DNA of 64,000 bases from Planktothrix sp. FACHB-1365 (GTDB taxonomy: Bacteria; Cyanobacteriota; Cyanobacteriia; Cyanobacteriales; Microcoleaceae), in assembly GCF_014697575.1 (NCBI RefSeq), contig NZ_JACJSC010000005.1, positions 204,392-268,391 of the forward strand. Reading direction: 5' to 3'. The position numbers and the translations under genes were made by a program. Position 1 is the first letter of the stretch. Each line of letters begins with the position of its first letter. The notes under the pieces were generated by a model, which did no database searches, was not told the origin of the DNA, and saw nothing but the letters and a program-made list of their open reading frames with translations. Below are positions 47,001-55,863 of the stretch, piece by piece.

Positions 47001-47828
47001 TTAACTTTTGGTACAGGTATTAAAAACTAATGTAGCCGCCGCCCAACGCGCTGTATCTCCGGTAGCAAATAGCTTTCCTGAAGGGGTATAAGCACTTCCT
47101 GAAGGGGTGACATAACCGATTTTATTTCCATCAGCATCATACACATTCAAATCTGCCCCCAAACGTCCAATATATTCACCGCTACGATAAAATTTATGCC
47201 CATCAACCGTTCCCGCTTTTCCCCATCCTGAACAATGCCACCAAACCGTATTTCCACTAAAATCAATGGATTTATTATCACTAGGTGTAATCGCTCCAGA
47301 ATCGGTATAATTTAACGTTTGGGGCTGATGTTCTAAGGAATAAGCCGAGGTGTTTTCTGGGTGATAGGCAGATGATAAATGTTCTTGAGAATAATGTTCT
47401 GTTGGATGAGATAAAGCGGTTAACTCTAAATTTTGATTAGTTTGATGAAAGGGATCTGTTGTTGTATTATGGGAATGATAAAAGGGATCGGAAATCGGAT
47501 GAATTGAGGGATCTATTAAATGATGATTCTCTCCAGAATTGGTTAAAGGATGTTGTTCAATTCCTGTGTGATGAAATCCTGAATTAAAAGGATCAGAATC
47601 ATGAGAGAAATGATGTTGATTTTCAATACCCGAATGGTATAAACTCTGATCAGAATCAGTGTGTAATCCCTGACTGATAGAATCTTGGTGTTGTAACAAG
47701 TGTTGAGAATCAGCAGATTGAGAGTGGTTATGGGGATGCAACTCTATTCCCAAAGATTGGATTAAATGATCAACTTGGGAATCGCCACTCAACAAGGAAT
47801 TATCGTGATCGTTAGATAAAGAAGACAT
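47001..47828 (-). CDS. His/Ser-rich protein with conserved C-terminal domain
   Basis: A 275-residue protein. The N-terminal two thirds are rich in His, Ser, Asn and Gln (HPHNHSQSADSQHLLQHQDS), with no membrane segment. The C-terminal 100 residues look folded: VWWHCSGWGKAGTVDGHKFY, then GRLGADLNVYDADGNKIGYV. I do not recognise a family. The start at Met in MSSLSNDHDNSLL avoids a 28-codon extension encoded by the GAAACC repeat. It is on the same strand as the GUN4 gene downstream (230 bp), so a shared transcript is possible. Metal binding by the His-rich part is an inference. Confidence 0.6.
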   Translation of the reverse strand: MSSLSNDHDNSLLSGDSQVDHLIQSLGIELHPHNHSQSADSQHLLQHQDSISQGLHTDSDQSLYHSGIENQHHFSHDSDPFNSGFHHTGIEQHPLTNSGENHHLIDPSIHPISDPFYHSHNTTTDPFHQTNQNLELTALSHPTEHYSQEHLSSAYHPENTSAYSLEHQPQTLNYTDSGAITPSDNKSIDFSGNTVWWHCSGWGKAGTVDGHKFYRSGEYIGRLGADLNVYDADGNKIGYVTPSGSAYTPSGKLFATGDTARWAAATLVFNTCTKS

Positions 47829-47884
47829 GGCGAGGAGATTAGGAGCGATATTACTAATTGTAGTATAGCATCCAATCTCTACTA

Positions 47885-48306
47885 TTGGGAACTCAGAAAC
47901 CGGGTTTTTCAAGTTATCTTTTGGTTGAGAAACAAAGATTATGACAGAAACCCGGTTTCTCGGTTCTCGGTGGGGCTCAGAAACCGGGTTTCTTAACCTA
48001 AGCTGTCACGCAGTTAATTTTATTGCCCAAAAGCCTTGCTGTAAGGAGTCTAGGCTACAAAATATCAAATTTAGATGCGTAGCAGCTTATCTCTCGGTTG
48101 AGAAACAAAGATTATGACAGAAACCCGGTTTCTCGGTTCTCGGTAGGGGCTCAGAAACCGGGTTTCTTAACCTATCTCTCGGTTGAGAAACAAAGATTAT
48201 GACAGAAACCCGGTTTCTCGGTTCTCGGTAGGGGCTCAGAAACCGGGTTTCTTAACCTATCTCTCGGTTGAGAAACAAAGGTTATGGCAGAAACCCGGTT
48301 TCTCGG
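47885..48306. repeat. Array C: four tandem units split by a MITE
   Basis: Units start at 47894, 47978, 48152 and 48237. Spacings are 84, 174 and 85 bp. The 174 bp equals one 85-bp unit plus an 87-bp insertion and a 2-bp duplication. The motifs are the same as in arrays A and B. Confidence 0.9.
48001..48087. mobile_element. 87-bp MITE with TA target-site duplication
   Basis: The insert begins AGCTGTCACGCAG and ends ATGCGTAGCAGCT. These ends are imperfect inverted repeats (10 of 13 bases match). TA flanks both sides (47999-48000 and 48088-48089), and removing the insert plus one TA restores the array unit 'cctatctctcgg' exactly. TA duplication is typical of the IS630/Tc1-mariner type, so it may be a non-autonomous element moved by such a transposase. 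Confidence 0.85.
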
Positions 48307-48319
48307 TTTCAGATTTAAA

Positions 48320-48478
48320 CTAAGATAAATTCAATATTTGCTTAACTTCATTTAACGAAAAAGTAGGACTTTTTTGTTCTTCTTGTTACGCTGTTCTTAA
48401 ATCTTGTAAATCCTGTAAATCTTCTAACAGTTCTTGAATTTTCAGCAATTCTTCACTCAGTTGAATTTCAAAAGACAT
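48320..48478 (-). pseudogene. Small gene with an internal stop codon
   Basis: A frame of 52 codons begins MSFEIQLSEELLKIQELLED, reads DLQDLQDLRTA, then has a TAA at 48386-48388 and continues QEEQKSPTFSLNEVKQILNL before a TAG. The continuation is protein-like, so the stop looks like a mutation. The ATG overlaps the start codon of the HicB-like gene on the other strand (both within CATG). A helical antitoxin-like protein is possible. Confidence 0.55.
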
Positions 48479-48704
48479 GGGCTATATCCTCTTAGTCGTT
48501 ACCTATACTGCAATTATTAAACAAGATGGTAATTGGTGGATTGGCTGGATTGAAGAAATTCCAGGGGTGAATTGTCAAGAATCTTCCCGTCATCAATTAT
48601 TGGAAAGCCTTAAAATCACGTTGGAAGAGGTATTAGAATTTAATCGCCAAGATGCTATTAATGCTGCTAATGGGAATTACCAAGAAGAAAAAATAGCAGT
48701 ATGA
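48477..48704 (+). CDS. HicB-like antitoxin-family protein
   Basis: A 75-residue protein with the pattern YTAIIKQDGNWWIGWIEEIP and VNCQESSRHQLLESLKITLE, as in small HicB-family antitoxins. The first eight residues precede the usual family start at about VTYTAIIK, so the true start may be a few codons later. No hicA gene is adjacent. Confidence 0.75.
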   Translation: MGYILLVVTYTAIIKQDGNWWIGWIEEIPGVNCQESSRHQLLESLKITLEEVLEFNRQDAINAANGNYQEEKIAV

Positions 48705-48896
48705 AGCGTTTAGTAATTATTTTCTGCTCGTCCCTCACTAACTTTGGAACGGTTATACAATTAATGGAAATATACTCTCTATCAAAAGATATAAATTAAT
48801 GATTAATTTGATTTTATATTGTTTATGCCTTTTGATTGACGTAAATTAAAGTGAATTCTTCCTATGCTGAATCAAAAGGTGGGCTAGGAAAATTTT

Positions 48897-49595
48897 ATGG
48901 AAGAAATAACTTCAACTCCAAAATATGATCATCCTCCCTCAGAAGAAAATCCCAGTGATTTAGAACGATGGGGATCTTTAATTGGGGGAGGTGCGTTAGT
49001 ATTAATGGGGCTTCAACAACACTCCTTAAAAGGCGTTCTCATGGCGATTGCAGGGGGTGGTTTAATGTATCAGGCTACTCAAAATAAAAGCACCCTTCAT
49101 CAAGCTCAAGAAGCGTTAGGCTTAAATAAAAGCCAAAATATTCGGGTAGAAAAAACGGTTACGATTAATCGTTCTGGGGATGAACTTTATGAATTTTGGC
49201 GTAATTTTTACAATTTGCCAAGATTTATGAAACATATCAAATCTATCATTGTTTATGATGAGCATCGTTCCCATTGGGTGGCAACAGCACCGTTAGGAAC
49301 AACCGTTGAATGGGATGCAGAAATTATTAAAGATGAACCCAATCATTTAATTGCTTGGTCTTCTGTGGAAAATGCAGAGATTGGAAATTCAGGGTTTGTT
49401 CGGTTTCAACCTGCACCCGCAGACCGAGGAACAGAAGTTAAAGTTGTGATTGAATTTAACCCCCCTGGTGGTGCGGTTACAACCACTTTAGCTAAACTGT
49501 TTGGCGAAGAACCAGAACAACAAATTGGAGATGATCTCAACCGATTTAAACAGTTAATGGAAGCCGGAGAAATTGCTAGAAATACTGATCAATAA
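48897..49595 (+). CDS. Membrane-anchored SRPBCC-family protein
   Basis: A 232-residue protein. The N-terminus has a glycine-rich hydrophobic pair (SLIGGGALVLMGL and GVLMAIAGGGLMYQATQ), like DUF2892-type anchors. The remaining 150 residues form a polyketide cyclase/START-like domain: VEKTVTINRSGDELYEFWRN and LPRFMKHIKSI. The next gene encodes a zinc alcohol dehydrogenase only 38 bp on. The pair recurs in bacteria as I recall, but the substrate is unknown. Confidence 0.8.
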   Translation: MEEITSTPKYDHPPSEENPSDLERWGSLIGGGALVLMGLQQHSLKGVLMAIAGGGLMYQATQNKSTLHQAQEALGLNKSQNIRVEKTVTINRSGDELYEFWRNFYNLPRFMKHIKSIIVYDEHRSHWVATAPLGTTVEWDAEIIKDEPNHLIAWSSVENAEIGNSGFVRFQPAPADRGTEVKVVIEFNPPGGAVTTTLAKLFGEEPEQQIGDDLNRFKQLMEAGEIARNTDQ

Positions 49596-49633
49596 ACAAT
49601 TGACATTAACAATCAAATCGTGGAGAATTAAAC

Positions 49634-50800
49634 ATGAAAGCAGTTTGTTGGCATAGTTCAAATGATGTTCGGGTTGATAATGTCCCTGACCCGAAAATTT
49701 TAAATCCCCGCGATGCCATTCTGAAAATTACATCCACTGCTATTTGTGGCTCTGATTTACATCTTTATGATGGCTATATTCCAACGATGAAATCGGGGGA
49801 TATTCTCGGCCATGAATTTATGGGAGAAGTGGTAGAACTCGGCCCCGAAGTTAAAAATTTAAAAATTGGCGATCGCGTCGTCGTTCCCTTTACAATTTCT
49901 TGTGGTCATTGTTTCTTTTGTAATCGAGATTTATGGTCACTGTGCGATAATTCCAACCCCAATAAATGGATGGCTGAAAAATTTTATGGTCATTCTCCCT
50001 CTGGGTTATTTGGCTATTCTCATTTGATGGGGGGATACGCTGGAGGACAAGCAGAATATGTTCGGGTTCCCTTTGCGGATGTCGGGCCAATGAAAGTTCC
50101 CGATGGTTTAACTGATGAGCAAGTGCTATTTTTAACTGATATTTTCCCAACGGGTTACATGGCGGCGGAAAACTGCAATATTCAACCGGGGGATATTATT
50201 GCCATTTGGGGATGTGGCCCGGTGGGTCAATTTACCATCCGCAGTGCGTTTATGTTGGGTGCAGAACGGGTGATCGCCATTGACCGTTTTCCTGAACGCT
50301 TGCAGATGGCTAAAGATGCAGGTGCAGAGATTATAAATTATGAAGAAGTTGATCCGGGGGAAGCGCTGAAAGAGATGACGGGAGGACGGGGGCCAGATGC
50401 CTGTATTGATGCGGTGGGGATGGAAGCCCACGGAACCGATGCCATGGCCCTGTATGATACGGTGAAACAGGCGGTGCGCTTGGAAACCGATCGGCCCTTT
50501 GTGCTGCGACAAGCAATTGTAGCCTGTCGGAAGGGAGGTACGGTGTCTGTTCCAGGGGTTTATGGGGGGTTTATTGATAAGATGCCGATGGGGGCAATTG
50601 TTAATAAAGGATTAACATTGCGATCGGGTCAAACCCATGTTCATAAATATTTACATCCCCTCTTAGAACGCATTCAAAACGGAGAAATTGATCCGTCCTT
50701 TGTGATCACTCATAAACTGCCTTTAGAGGATGCTCCCAAGGGTTATAAAATTTTCCGCGATAAGCAAGAAAACTGTATTAAGGTGGTTTTGAAACCTTAA
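49634..50800 (+). CDS. Zinc-dependent alcohol dehydrogenase, formaldehyde dehydrogenase-like
   Basis: A 388-residue medium-chain dehydrogenase. Catalytic zinc ligands are in [12 protein letters not shown] and [12 protein letters not shown]. The structural zinc loop is [18 protein letters not shown]. The NAD-binding segment [18 protein letters not shown] is clear. It resembles glutathione-independent formaldehyde dehydrogenase-like enzymes, which share the [16 protein letters not shown] insert. It follows the SRPBCC gene in a probable operon. Confidence 0.9.
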   Translation: MKAVCWHSSNDVRVDNVPDPKILNPRDAILKITSTAICGSDLHLYDGYIPTMKSGDILGHEFMGEVVELGPEVKNLKIGDRVVVPFTISCGHCFFCNRDLWSLCDNSNPNKWMAEKFYGHSPSGLFGYSHLMGGYAGGQAEYVRVPFADVGPMKVPDGLTDEQVLFLTDIFPTGYMAAENCNIQPGDIIAIWGCGPVGQFTIRSAFMLGAERVIAIDRFPERLQMAKDAGAEIINYEEVDPGEALKEMTGGRGPDACIDAVGMEAHGTDAMALYDTVKQAVRLETDRPFVLRQAIVACRKGGTVSVPGVYGGFIDKMPMGAIVNKGLTLRSGQTHVHKYLHPLLERIQNGEIDPSFVITHKLPLEDAPKGYKIFRDKQENCIKVVLKP

Positions 50801-50852
50801 TTAACCTCACCCTAGCTATCAGGGTTGTTGCCTGATCTAACAGCCCTGTAGC

Positions 50853-51890
50853 TTACTCTTCTGCTCCCCATTTATCGAATAAATCGTTGAGTAAAAGTTC
50901 TTCAATCCAAGTTTTACTAACAACCGTTAAAGGTAACGCCAGAACTAAGCCGAGAACCCCGAAAAATGTTGCGAAAAAGATTTGAGCCGTTAAGGTAATT
51001 GCAGGTAACAAATCAACCTGTTTTTGCATGACCAGGGGACTAAACCAATAGCTTTCTAAGTTTTGAATAATCACATATAATATAATCACTGCCAAAGCTT
51101 TCCAAGGCGCATCTAATAAGGCAACAGCAACCGGAAAAATCACACTCGCTGTCGGCCCAATATTGGGAACAAAATTAAACATTCCCGCTAATAAAGCATG
51201 GGCAAAGACAAAGGGAATCCCCAAAATCAGCAGACCAACAGCACTCAAAAACGCCACAAAAGCAGAGGTAATCACAATACCCCCCATCCATTGTAATAAA
51301 GTCGTTTCACATTTCGATAAAATGAAATCTGCCCGATGGCGATAAAAAGAAGGAAATAAACGCACCAATCCTTGACGATAGGACTGGGGATCTGCTAATA
51401 GCATTAAAGCAAAGATTAATACCAATACAAACTGTAAAAAATTGGCAATCGAGTTAGAAAAAAATGCAAAGAAGTTACCCAATAATTTTTGAGCAAACGG
51501 CCCAAATTGTTGCGCGAGTTGGGTAACATTGGGAAGTTCAATATCCAGTTTAGGCAACCAACTGGGGGGATTTTCAATCAGTTGGTTCACCCAAATTCGC
51601 AAATTATCATAGCCGATAGGAACCAATTTGATTAATTCTTGAAACTGGTCTAAAAACGGAGGCAAAACAACACTAATTAACACAACACCCATGAACACAA
51701 TTAAGGCTAGGGATAAGACAACAGCCCATCCCCGTTTCAGGCCAAACCGTTGTATCCGACGCACTAAACTATTAATGGCAATCGAGAAGACAACAGAAGT
51801 AAACAGAAGCAGCAAAATTTGTCGAAACTGCCACAGAATAATAAGGGCAATGATTAAACAAAGGAACCCGATCCAATCTGCCAGTTTCAA
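50853..51890 (-). CDS. AI-2E family transporter (DUF20) permease
   Basis: A 345-residue membrane protein with about eight hydrophobic segments, including ADWIGFLCLIIALIILWQF and the closing region PLVMQKQVDLLPAITLTAQI. The pattern of two N-terminal helices, a soluble loop and a helical C-terminal half fits the AI-2E (PerM/TqsA-like) family. Substrate unknown. Convergent with the Zn alcohol dehydrogenase gene. Confidence 0.85.
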   Translation of the reverse strand: MKLADWIGFLCLIIALIILWQFRQILLLLFTSVVFSIAINSLVRRIQRFGLKRGWAVVLSLALIVFMGVVLISVVLPPFLDQFQELIKLVPIGYDNLRIWVNQLIENPPSWLPKLDIELPNVTQLAQQFGPFAQKLLGNFFAFFSNSIANFLQFVLVLIFALMLLADPQSYRQGLVRLFPSFYRHRADFILSKCETTLLQWMGGIVITSAFVAFLSAVGLLILGIPFVFAHALLAGMFNFVPNIGPTASVIFPVAVALLDAPWKALAVIILYVIIQNLESYWFSPLVMQKQVDLLPAITLTAQIFFATFFGVLGLVLALPLTVVSKTWIEELLLNDLFDKWGAEE

Positions 51891-52013
51891 GACATTAACT
51901 CCTATTTAACGTTTGTTAAGATCCCTATTTACACAGGTTTAGCTTAAGATCCACAACTTGAAAATCAAGGTGGTTTTTAGACAACGGCTGAGGTTTAAGA
52001 TCAAAAGTGAGAA

Positions 52014-52967
52014 ATGCAGATGATAGTCAATATGCTACAGCCTCAACTTTTGAATTGGGAATGTCGTGATACTCGATCCATCCATACTGATGCCGTCAGA
52101 GTCGTTGCCATAAGTTGCGATGGCAAATTTCTTGCCAGTCGAAGTGATGATACCACATTGCAACTTTACAATCTGGAAACCCCTTCCACCCCTAAGATCC
52201 TGGCTGATCACTTAGAACGAGAATATCCCGGCTATGGGTTAGTATTCAGTCCAAATTCTCCCATACTGGCCGTTGAATCTGACAAAAATATTCAACTTTG
52301 GGATGTGATCACCGGTCAACATCGGGTTTTAGACTTGGGGTTATCGGTGCCGATTTGTTCTTTAGCCTTTAGTCCTAACGGTAAACTTCTGGCTGCTGGA
52401 AGTTTTGATGGCATCATTGGGTTTTGGGATTTAACCCGTGATCAACTCCTTCCGGCGTTCAAAGCTCATTCTTTTCCGATTTGGTCATTAGCCTTTAGTC
52501 CTGATAGCTTGTTTTTGGCCAGTGGCAGTGGAGATGGAACAGTGGGACTATGGAGTTTAAATGGTCAGCATTCCGATGCTCTTTTGGTGGGCCATTCCTT
52601 TCCCGTTTGGTCAGTGGCTTTTAGTCCAGATGGTTTGACTCTGGCTAGTGCGAGTGAAGATCAAACAATTAAACTCTGGTGGCTGGAAATTGGTCAGGAA
52701 TTAGCAACCCTGATCGGCCATTCCGGTGCGGTGAAATCCCTCGGTTTTTCTCCAGAAGGCACAATTTTAGTCAGTGGAAGTCAGGATAAAACGTTGAGGC
52801 TATGGCAAATTAGCCCAGATTTACAGGTGGGAACTTTGTTAAGCTCCATTCACACCCTCACAGGTCATGAAGGTTCTGTTGAGACGGTTGCTTACAGTCC
52901 TTCTGAACCTTTAATCGTCAGTGGGAGTACCGATGGAACGATTAAAATGTGGCGGACAGTTGATTAA
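52014..52967 (+). CDS. WD40 repeat protein
   Basis: A 317-residue protein made almost entirely of WD40 repeats, with blades ending LYNL, LWDV, FWDL, LWSL, LWWL, LWQI and MWRT, predicting one seven-bladed propeller. Repeat pairs such as SFPIWSLAFSPDSLFLASGS and SFPVWSVAFSPDGLTLASAS are near duplicates, so recent internal duplication is likely. No signal peptide. Binding partner unknown. Divergent from the AI-2E gene and convergent with psbA. Confidence 0.9.
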   Translation: MQMIVNMLQPQLLNWECRDTRSIHTDAVRVVAISCDGKFLASRSDDTTLQLYNLETPSTPKILADHLEREYPGYGLVFSPNSPILAVESDKNIQLWDVITGQHRVLDLGLSVPICSLAFSPNGKLLAAGSFDGIIGFWDLTRDQLLPAFKAHSFPIWSLAFSPDSLFLASGSGDGTVGLWSLNGQHSDALLVGHSFPVWSVAFSPDGLTLASASEDQTIKLWWLEIGQELATLIGHSGAVKSLGFSPEGTILVSGSQDKTLRLWQISPDLQVGTLLSSIHTLTGHEGSVETVAYSPSEPLIVSGSTDGTIKMWRTVD

Positions 52968-53028
52968 ATCCATTAATCAATATCTCTCAGGTGTCAGGGT
53001 GTGACTTGTTAAGGTAATTGTGAACAAC

Positions 53029-53060
53029 AAAAAACGCCCCCCTTTCGGAGAGCGTTTTTT
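53029..53060. terminator. Bidirectional terminator between WD40 gene and psbA
   Basis: AAAAAACGC and GCGTTTTTT are perfect 9-bp arms around a C-rich loop. The A and T runs allow termination in both directions. Confidence 0.9.
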
Positions 53061-53082
53061 GTATGATTTCGGTTAAAAAAGA

Positions 53083-54165
53083 TTAACCATTAATTTGAGG
53101 AGCAACCAAAGCGACAGGAGCAGATTCACCCGAAGCTAAGTCTAAGGGGAAGTTGTGAGCGTTACGCTCGTGCATCACTTCCATACCCAGGTTAGCGCGG
53201 TTTAACACATCAGCCCAAGTGTTGATCACGCGACCGGTAGAGTCGATGATGGACTGGTTGAAGTTGAATCCGTTCAGGTTGAAGGCCATTGTGGATACAC
53301 CTAATGCGGTGAACCAAATGCCGACCACTGGCCAAGCGCCTAAGAAGAAGTGTAAGCTACGGCTGTTGTTGAAGCTGGCATATTGGAAGATTAAACGTCC
53401 AAAGTAACCATGTGCTGCAACGATGTTGTAGGTTTCTTCTTCTTGACCGAATTTGTAACCGTAGTTTTGGGATTCGGTTTCGGTGGTTTCACGTACCAGA
53501 GAAGAAGTAACCAGAGAACCGTGCATAGCGGAGAATAAGCTTCCTCCGAACACCCCGGCAACTCCTAACATATGGAAGGGGTGCATCAGGATGTTGTGCT
53601 CGGCTTGGAACACTAACATGAAGTTGAAGGTTCCAGAGATACCCAGGGGCATCCCGTCAGAGAATGAACCTTGACCGATGGGATAAATCAAGAATACGGC
53701 GGCTGCTGCTGCAACAGGTGCAGAGTAAGCAACGCAGATCCAAGGACGCATCCCTAAACGGTAGGATAATTCCCACTCCCGACCCATGTAGCATAAAATG
53801 CCGATGAAGAAGTGGAAAATCACTAACTGGTAGGGGCCACCGTTGTACAGCCATTCATCTAATGAAGCTGCTTCCCAGATGGGATAGAAGTGTAAGCCGA
53901 TGGCGTTAGAGGAAGGAACAACAGCACCAGAGATGATGTTGTTTCCGTATAACAGTGAACCAGCGACGGGTTCACGGATACCATCGATGTCCACTGGGGG
54001 AGCAGCGATGAAGGCGATGATGTAGCAGATGGTGGCGGTTAACAAGGTCGGAATCATCAGAACACCGAACCAGCCCACATAAATGCGGTTGTTGGTGGAT
54101 GTGACCCAGTTACAAAACCGATCCCAGATTGAGGCGCTTTCGCGCTGTTGAATCGTGGTTGTCAT
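53083..54165 (-). CDS. psbA: Photosystem II D1 protein
   Basis: The 360-residue reaction-centre protein of photosystem II in the thylakoid. Key residues are present: Tyr161 (redox-active TyrZ) in [12 protein letters not shown] with Asp170, and His198 in MHPFHML. The C-terminal extension of 16 residues after Ala344 ([16 protein letters not shown]) is removed on assembly. Residue 130 is Glu in [10 protein letters not shown], as in high-light type D1 rather than the Gln130 low-light type. The upstream region carries a TTTACA-17-TAAAGT promoter. The bidirectional terminator lies downstream. Confidence 0.99.
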   Translation of the reverse strand: MTTTIQQRESASIWDRFCNWVTSTNNRIYVGWFGVLMIPTLLTATICYIIAFIAAPPVDIDGIREPVAGSLLYGNNIISGAVVPSSNAIGLHFYPIWEAASLDEWLYNGGPYQLVIFHFFIGILCYMGREWELSYRLGMRPWICVAYSAPVAAAAAVFLIYPIGQGSFSDGMPLGISGTFNFMLVFQAEHNILMHPFHMLGVAGVFGGSLFSAMHGSLVTSSLVRETTETESQNYGYKFGQEEETYNIVAAHGYFGRLIFQYASFNNSRSLHFFLGAWPVVGIWFTALGVSTMAFNLNGFNFNQSIIDSTGRVINTWADVLNRANLGMEVMHERNAHNFPLDLASGESAPVALVAPQING

Positions 54166-54219
54166 GTTAGGTATGATGGCGATTAAGTTGTCGAGGTACG
54201 TTTTGTATGTATGTACTTT

Positions 54220-54248
54220 ACTTTAGGGCTTTTGTAACGGTTTGTAAA
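54220..54248 (-). promoter_or_regulatory. psbA promoter (-35/-10)
   Basis: On the minus strand: TTTACA, a 17-bp spacer, TAAAGT, with the 3' end of the box 55 bp before the psbA ATG. Spacing and sequence fit a housekeeping-type promoter. Confidence 0.6.
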
Positions 54249-54411
54249 GTCTTTTCACTTAGTATTTAGTGATGAATGCTATAAGCTGGGCTAATCAATA
54301 ACGATCATGATTCTCCATGATCATAATTATATTGATTATGACCAACCTAAAGAATCTAACGATAAAATATAATTTTTCCTCTTAGCTTAAATTTATTTAT
54401 AATAAACAAGT

Positions 54412-54606
54412 ATGGGAATACAAATTTTAATTTCTGATTCTGTTTTGCAAGCAATTCGTTTACCGGAACAGCGTATTGAACAGGAATTGCGGCAAGAATT
54501 AGCGATCGCTCTCTATAGTCAGGATCTATTATCCTTTGGTAAAGCACGAGAACGGGCTGTCATGGATAAATATGAATTTGGGCAACTATTTAAGTTAGTC
54601 CTATAA
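54412..54606 (+). CDS. UPF0175-family antitoxin-like protein, C-terminally truncated
   Basis: A 64-residue protein: IRLPEQRIEQELRQELAIAL and LLSFGKARERAVMDKYEFGQ are UPF0175 signatures. Family members usually run about 20-25 residues longer after the EFGQL region. This protein stops soon after it, at LFKLVL. The usual PIN-type partner does not follow. It is probably a decayed antitoxin. Confidence 0.7.
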   Translation: MGIQILISDSVLQAIRLPEQRIEQELRQELAIALYSQDLLSFGKARERAVMDKYEFGQLFKLVL

Positions 54607-54631
54607 AAATAAATTCTAGGAGACTATCAGT

Positions 54632-55006
54632 ATGACAACCGTACCTAACGAACAAACAGCTATTATCCGTACAGAAAGAGGACTAACAATCGCAGGTACT
54701 CGAATTACACTCTACCAGTTAATGGACTACATTCATGCTGGCTATCCTCCCAATTTAATTCGGCACAAATTTTACATCACTGATCGACAGTTTGACGCAG
54801 CTATGTCTTATATTGAGACACACCATGCTGAAGTTGAAGCAGAATATCAAATCGTTCTTAAAGAAGCTGAAGAAATTCATCAATATTGGGAAAATCGTAA
54901 CCGGGAACGATTTGCTCAAATTGCCACAATATCTTCAAAACCTGAACAAGAAGCAATACGCACTAAACTGAACGCTTGGAAAGCCAAAATTGAGTCTAGG
55001 ACATGA
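54632..55006 (+). CDS. DUF433-domain protein, probable antitoxin
   Basis: A 124-residue protein with a helix-turn-helix-like DUF433 domain: RTERGLTIAGTRITLYQLMD and ITDRQFDAAMSYIETHHAEV. The C-terminal 45 residues are a charged helix (AEEIHQYWENRNRERFAQIA). DUF433 proteins pair with PIN-like toxins. It overlaps the downstream toxin gene by 4 bp (ATGA). A closely related copy follows at 55489. Confidence 0.8.
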   Translation: MTTVPNEQTAIIRTERGLTIAGTRITLYQLMDYIHAGYPPNLIRHKFYITDRQFDAAMSYIETHHAEVEAEYQIVLKEAEEIHQYWENRNRERFAQIATISSKPEQEAIRTKLNAWKAKIESRT

Positions 55007-55395
55007 TTTTTTTGATCGATCATAACATTGAAGGTCAAGCAACATGGCTTTGGGGAACTATTCTCGCTGAAGGTTGGCTTGATTTGATAGAAATTCAATT
55101 TATTACGTTTGAACAAGTGAAACTATCTATTGAAAGCAGCGATCATGTGGTTTGGCACTTTGCTCAAGAAAACAAAATGATCGTCCTCACTGCTAATCGT
55201 AGTATGAAAGGTAAGAATTCTTTAGAAGAAGTAATCCGTAATGAGAATAAACTTGATTCTCTGCCAGTAATTACTCTGGGAAGTATAGATAGAATGGAAG
55301 AAAGAAGTTATAGAGAAAGGTGTGCTGCCCGTTTGATCGAGATCGCCATAGATATCGAAAACTCAATGGGAGTCGGACGTATTTTCATCCCTTAA
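55003..55395 (+). CDS. DUF5615-type PIN-like toxin
   Basis: A 130-residue PIN-domain protein starting MIFLIDHNIEGQATWL, with the first acidic residue in FLIDHNIE and further acids in SSDHVVWHFAQENKMIVLTA (ITLTANRSMKG-like loop). The group is a VapC-type nuclease relative. It overlaps the DUF433 gene, forming a toxin-antitoxin pair. The sequence is intact to its normal end (GVGRIFIP). Confidence 0.75.
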   Translation: MIFLIDHNIEGQATWLWGTILAEGWLDLIEIQFITFEQVKLSIESSDHVVWHFAQENKMIVLTANRSMKGKNSLEEVIRNENKLDSLPVITLGSIDRMEERSYRERCAARLIEIAIDIENSMGVGRIFIP

Positions 55396-55488
55396 ATTCC
55401 TGACTTCCTGATGGAGATAAAAATACCTCTCAAGCCTTTTGTACTCAACCGATGTTAATATAAGAATAATTTCTACGAGGCTATAAAT

Positions 55489-55863
55489 ATGACAACCCTA
55501 TCCAACGAACAAACAGCTATTATCCGCACAGAAAGAGGACTAACAATCGCGGGTACACGCATCACTATTTACGATATTATGGACTATGTTACGGCTCAAT
55601 ATCCACCTAAATTTATCAGGGGATTATTTGATCTGACAGAGGCACAAATTAACGCAGCTTTAGCTTATATTGAGGCAAATCGTCCTGATGTTGAAGCTGA
55701 GTATCAAATTGTTCTTAAAGAAGCTGAAGAACTGCGACTATATTATGAAGAAAAAAACCGCGATCTGATTGCTAGAATTGCGGCGCAACCACCCAAACCT
55801 GGTCAAGAAGCTATTCGAGCAAAACTTCAAGCAGCCAAAGCCAAATTTAAGTCTCAGCCCTGA
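55489..55863 (+). CDS. DUF433-domain protein, second copy
   Basis: A 124-residue paralogue of the 54632 gene. The first 20 residues are nearly identical (MTTLSNEQTAIIRTERGLTI). The recognition region differs (YDIMDYVTAQYPPKFIRGLF). A DUF433/PIN duplication with divergence of the specificity region is likely. The toxin copy that follows is decayed. Confidence 0.8.
   Translation: MTTLSNEQTAIIRTERGLTIAGTRITIYDIMDYVTAQYPPKFIRGLFDLTEAQINAALAYIEANRPDVEAEYQIVLKEAEELRLYYEEKNRDLIARIAAQPPKPGQEAIRAKLQAAKAKFKSQP

Noticed and set aside
47829..47912. N-terminal extension of the His-rich protein (MKNPVSEFP...)
   Set aside because: The codons come from the GAAACC repeat unit and an AT-rich stretch. The later Met gives a natural start.
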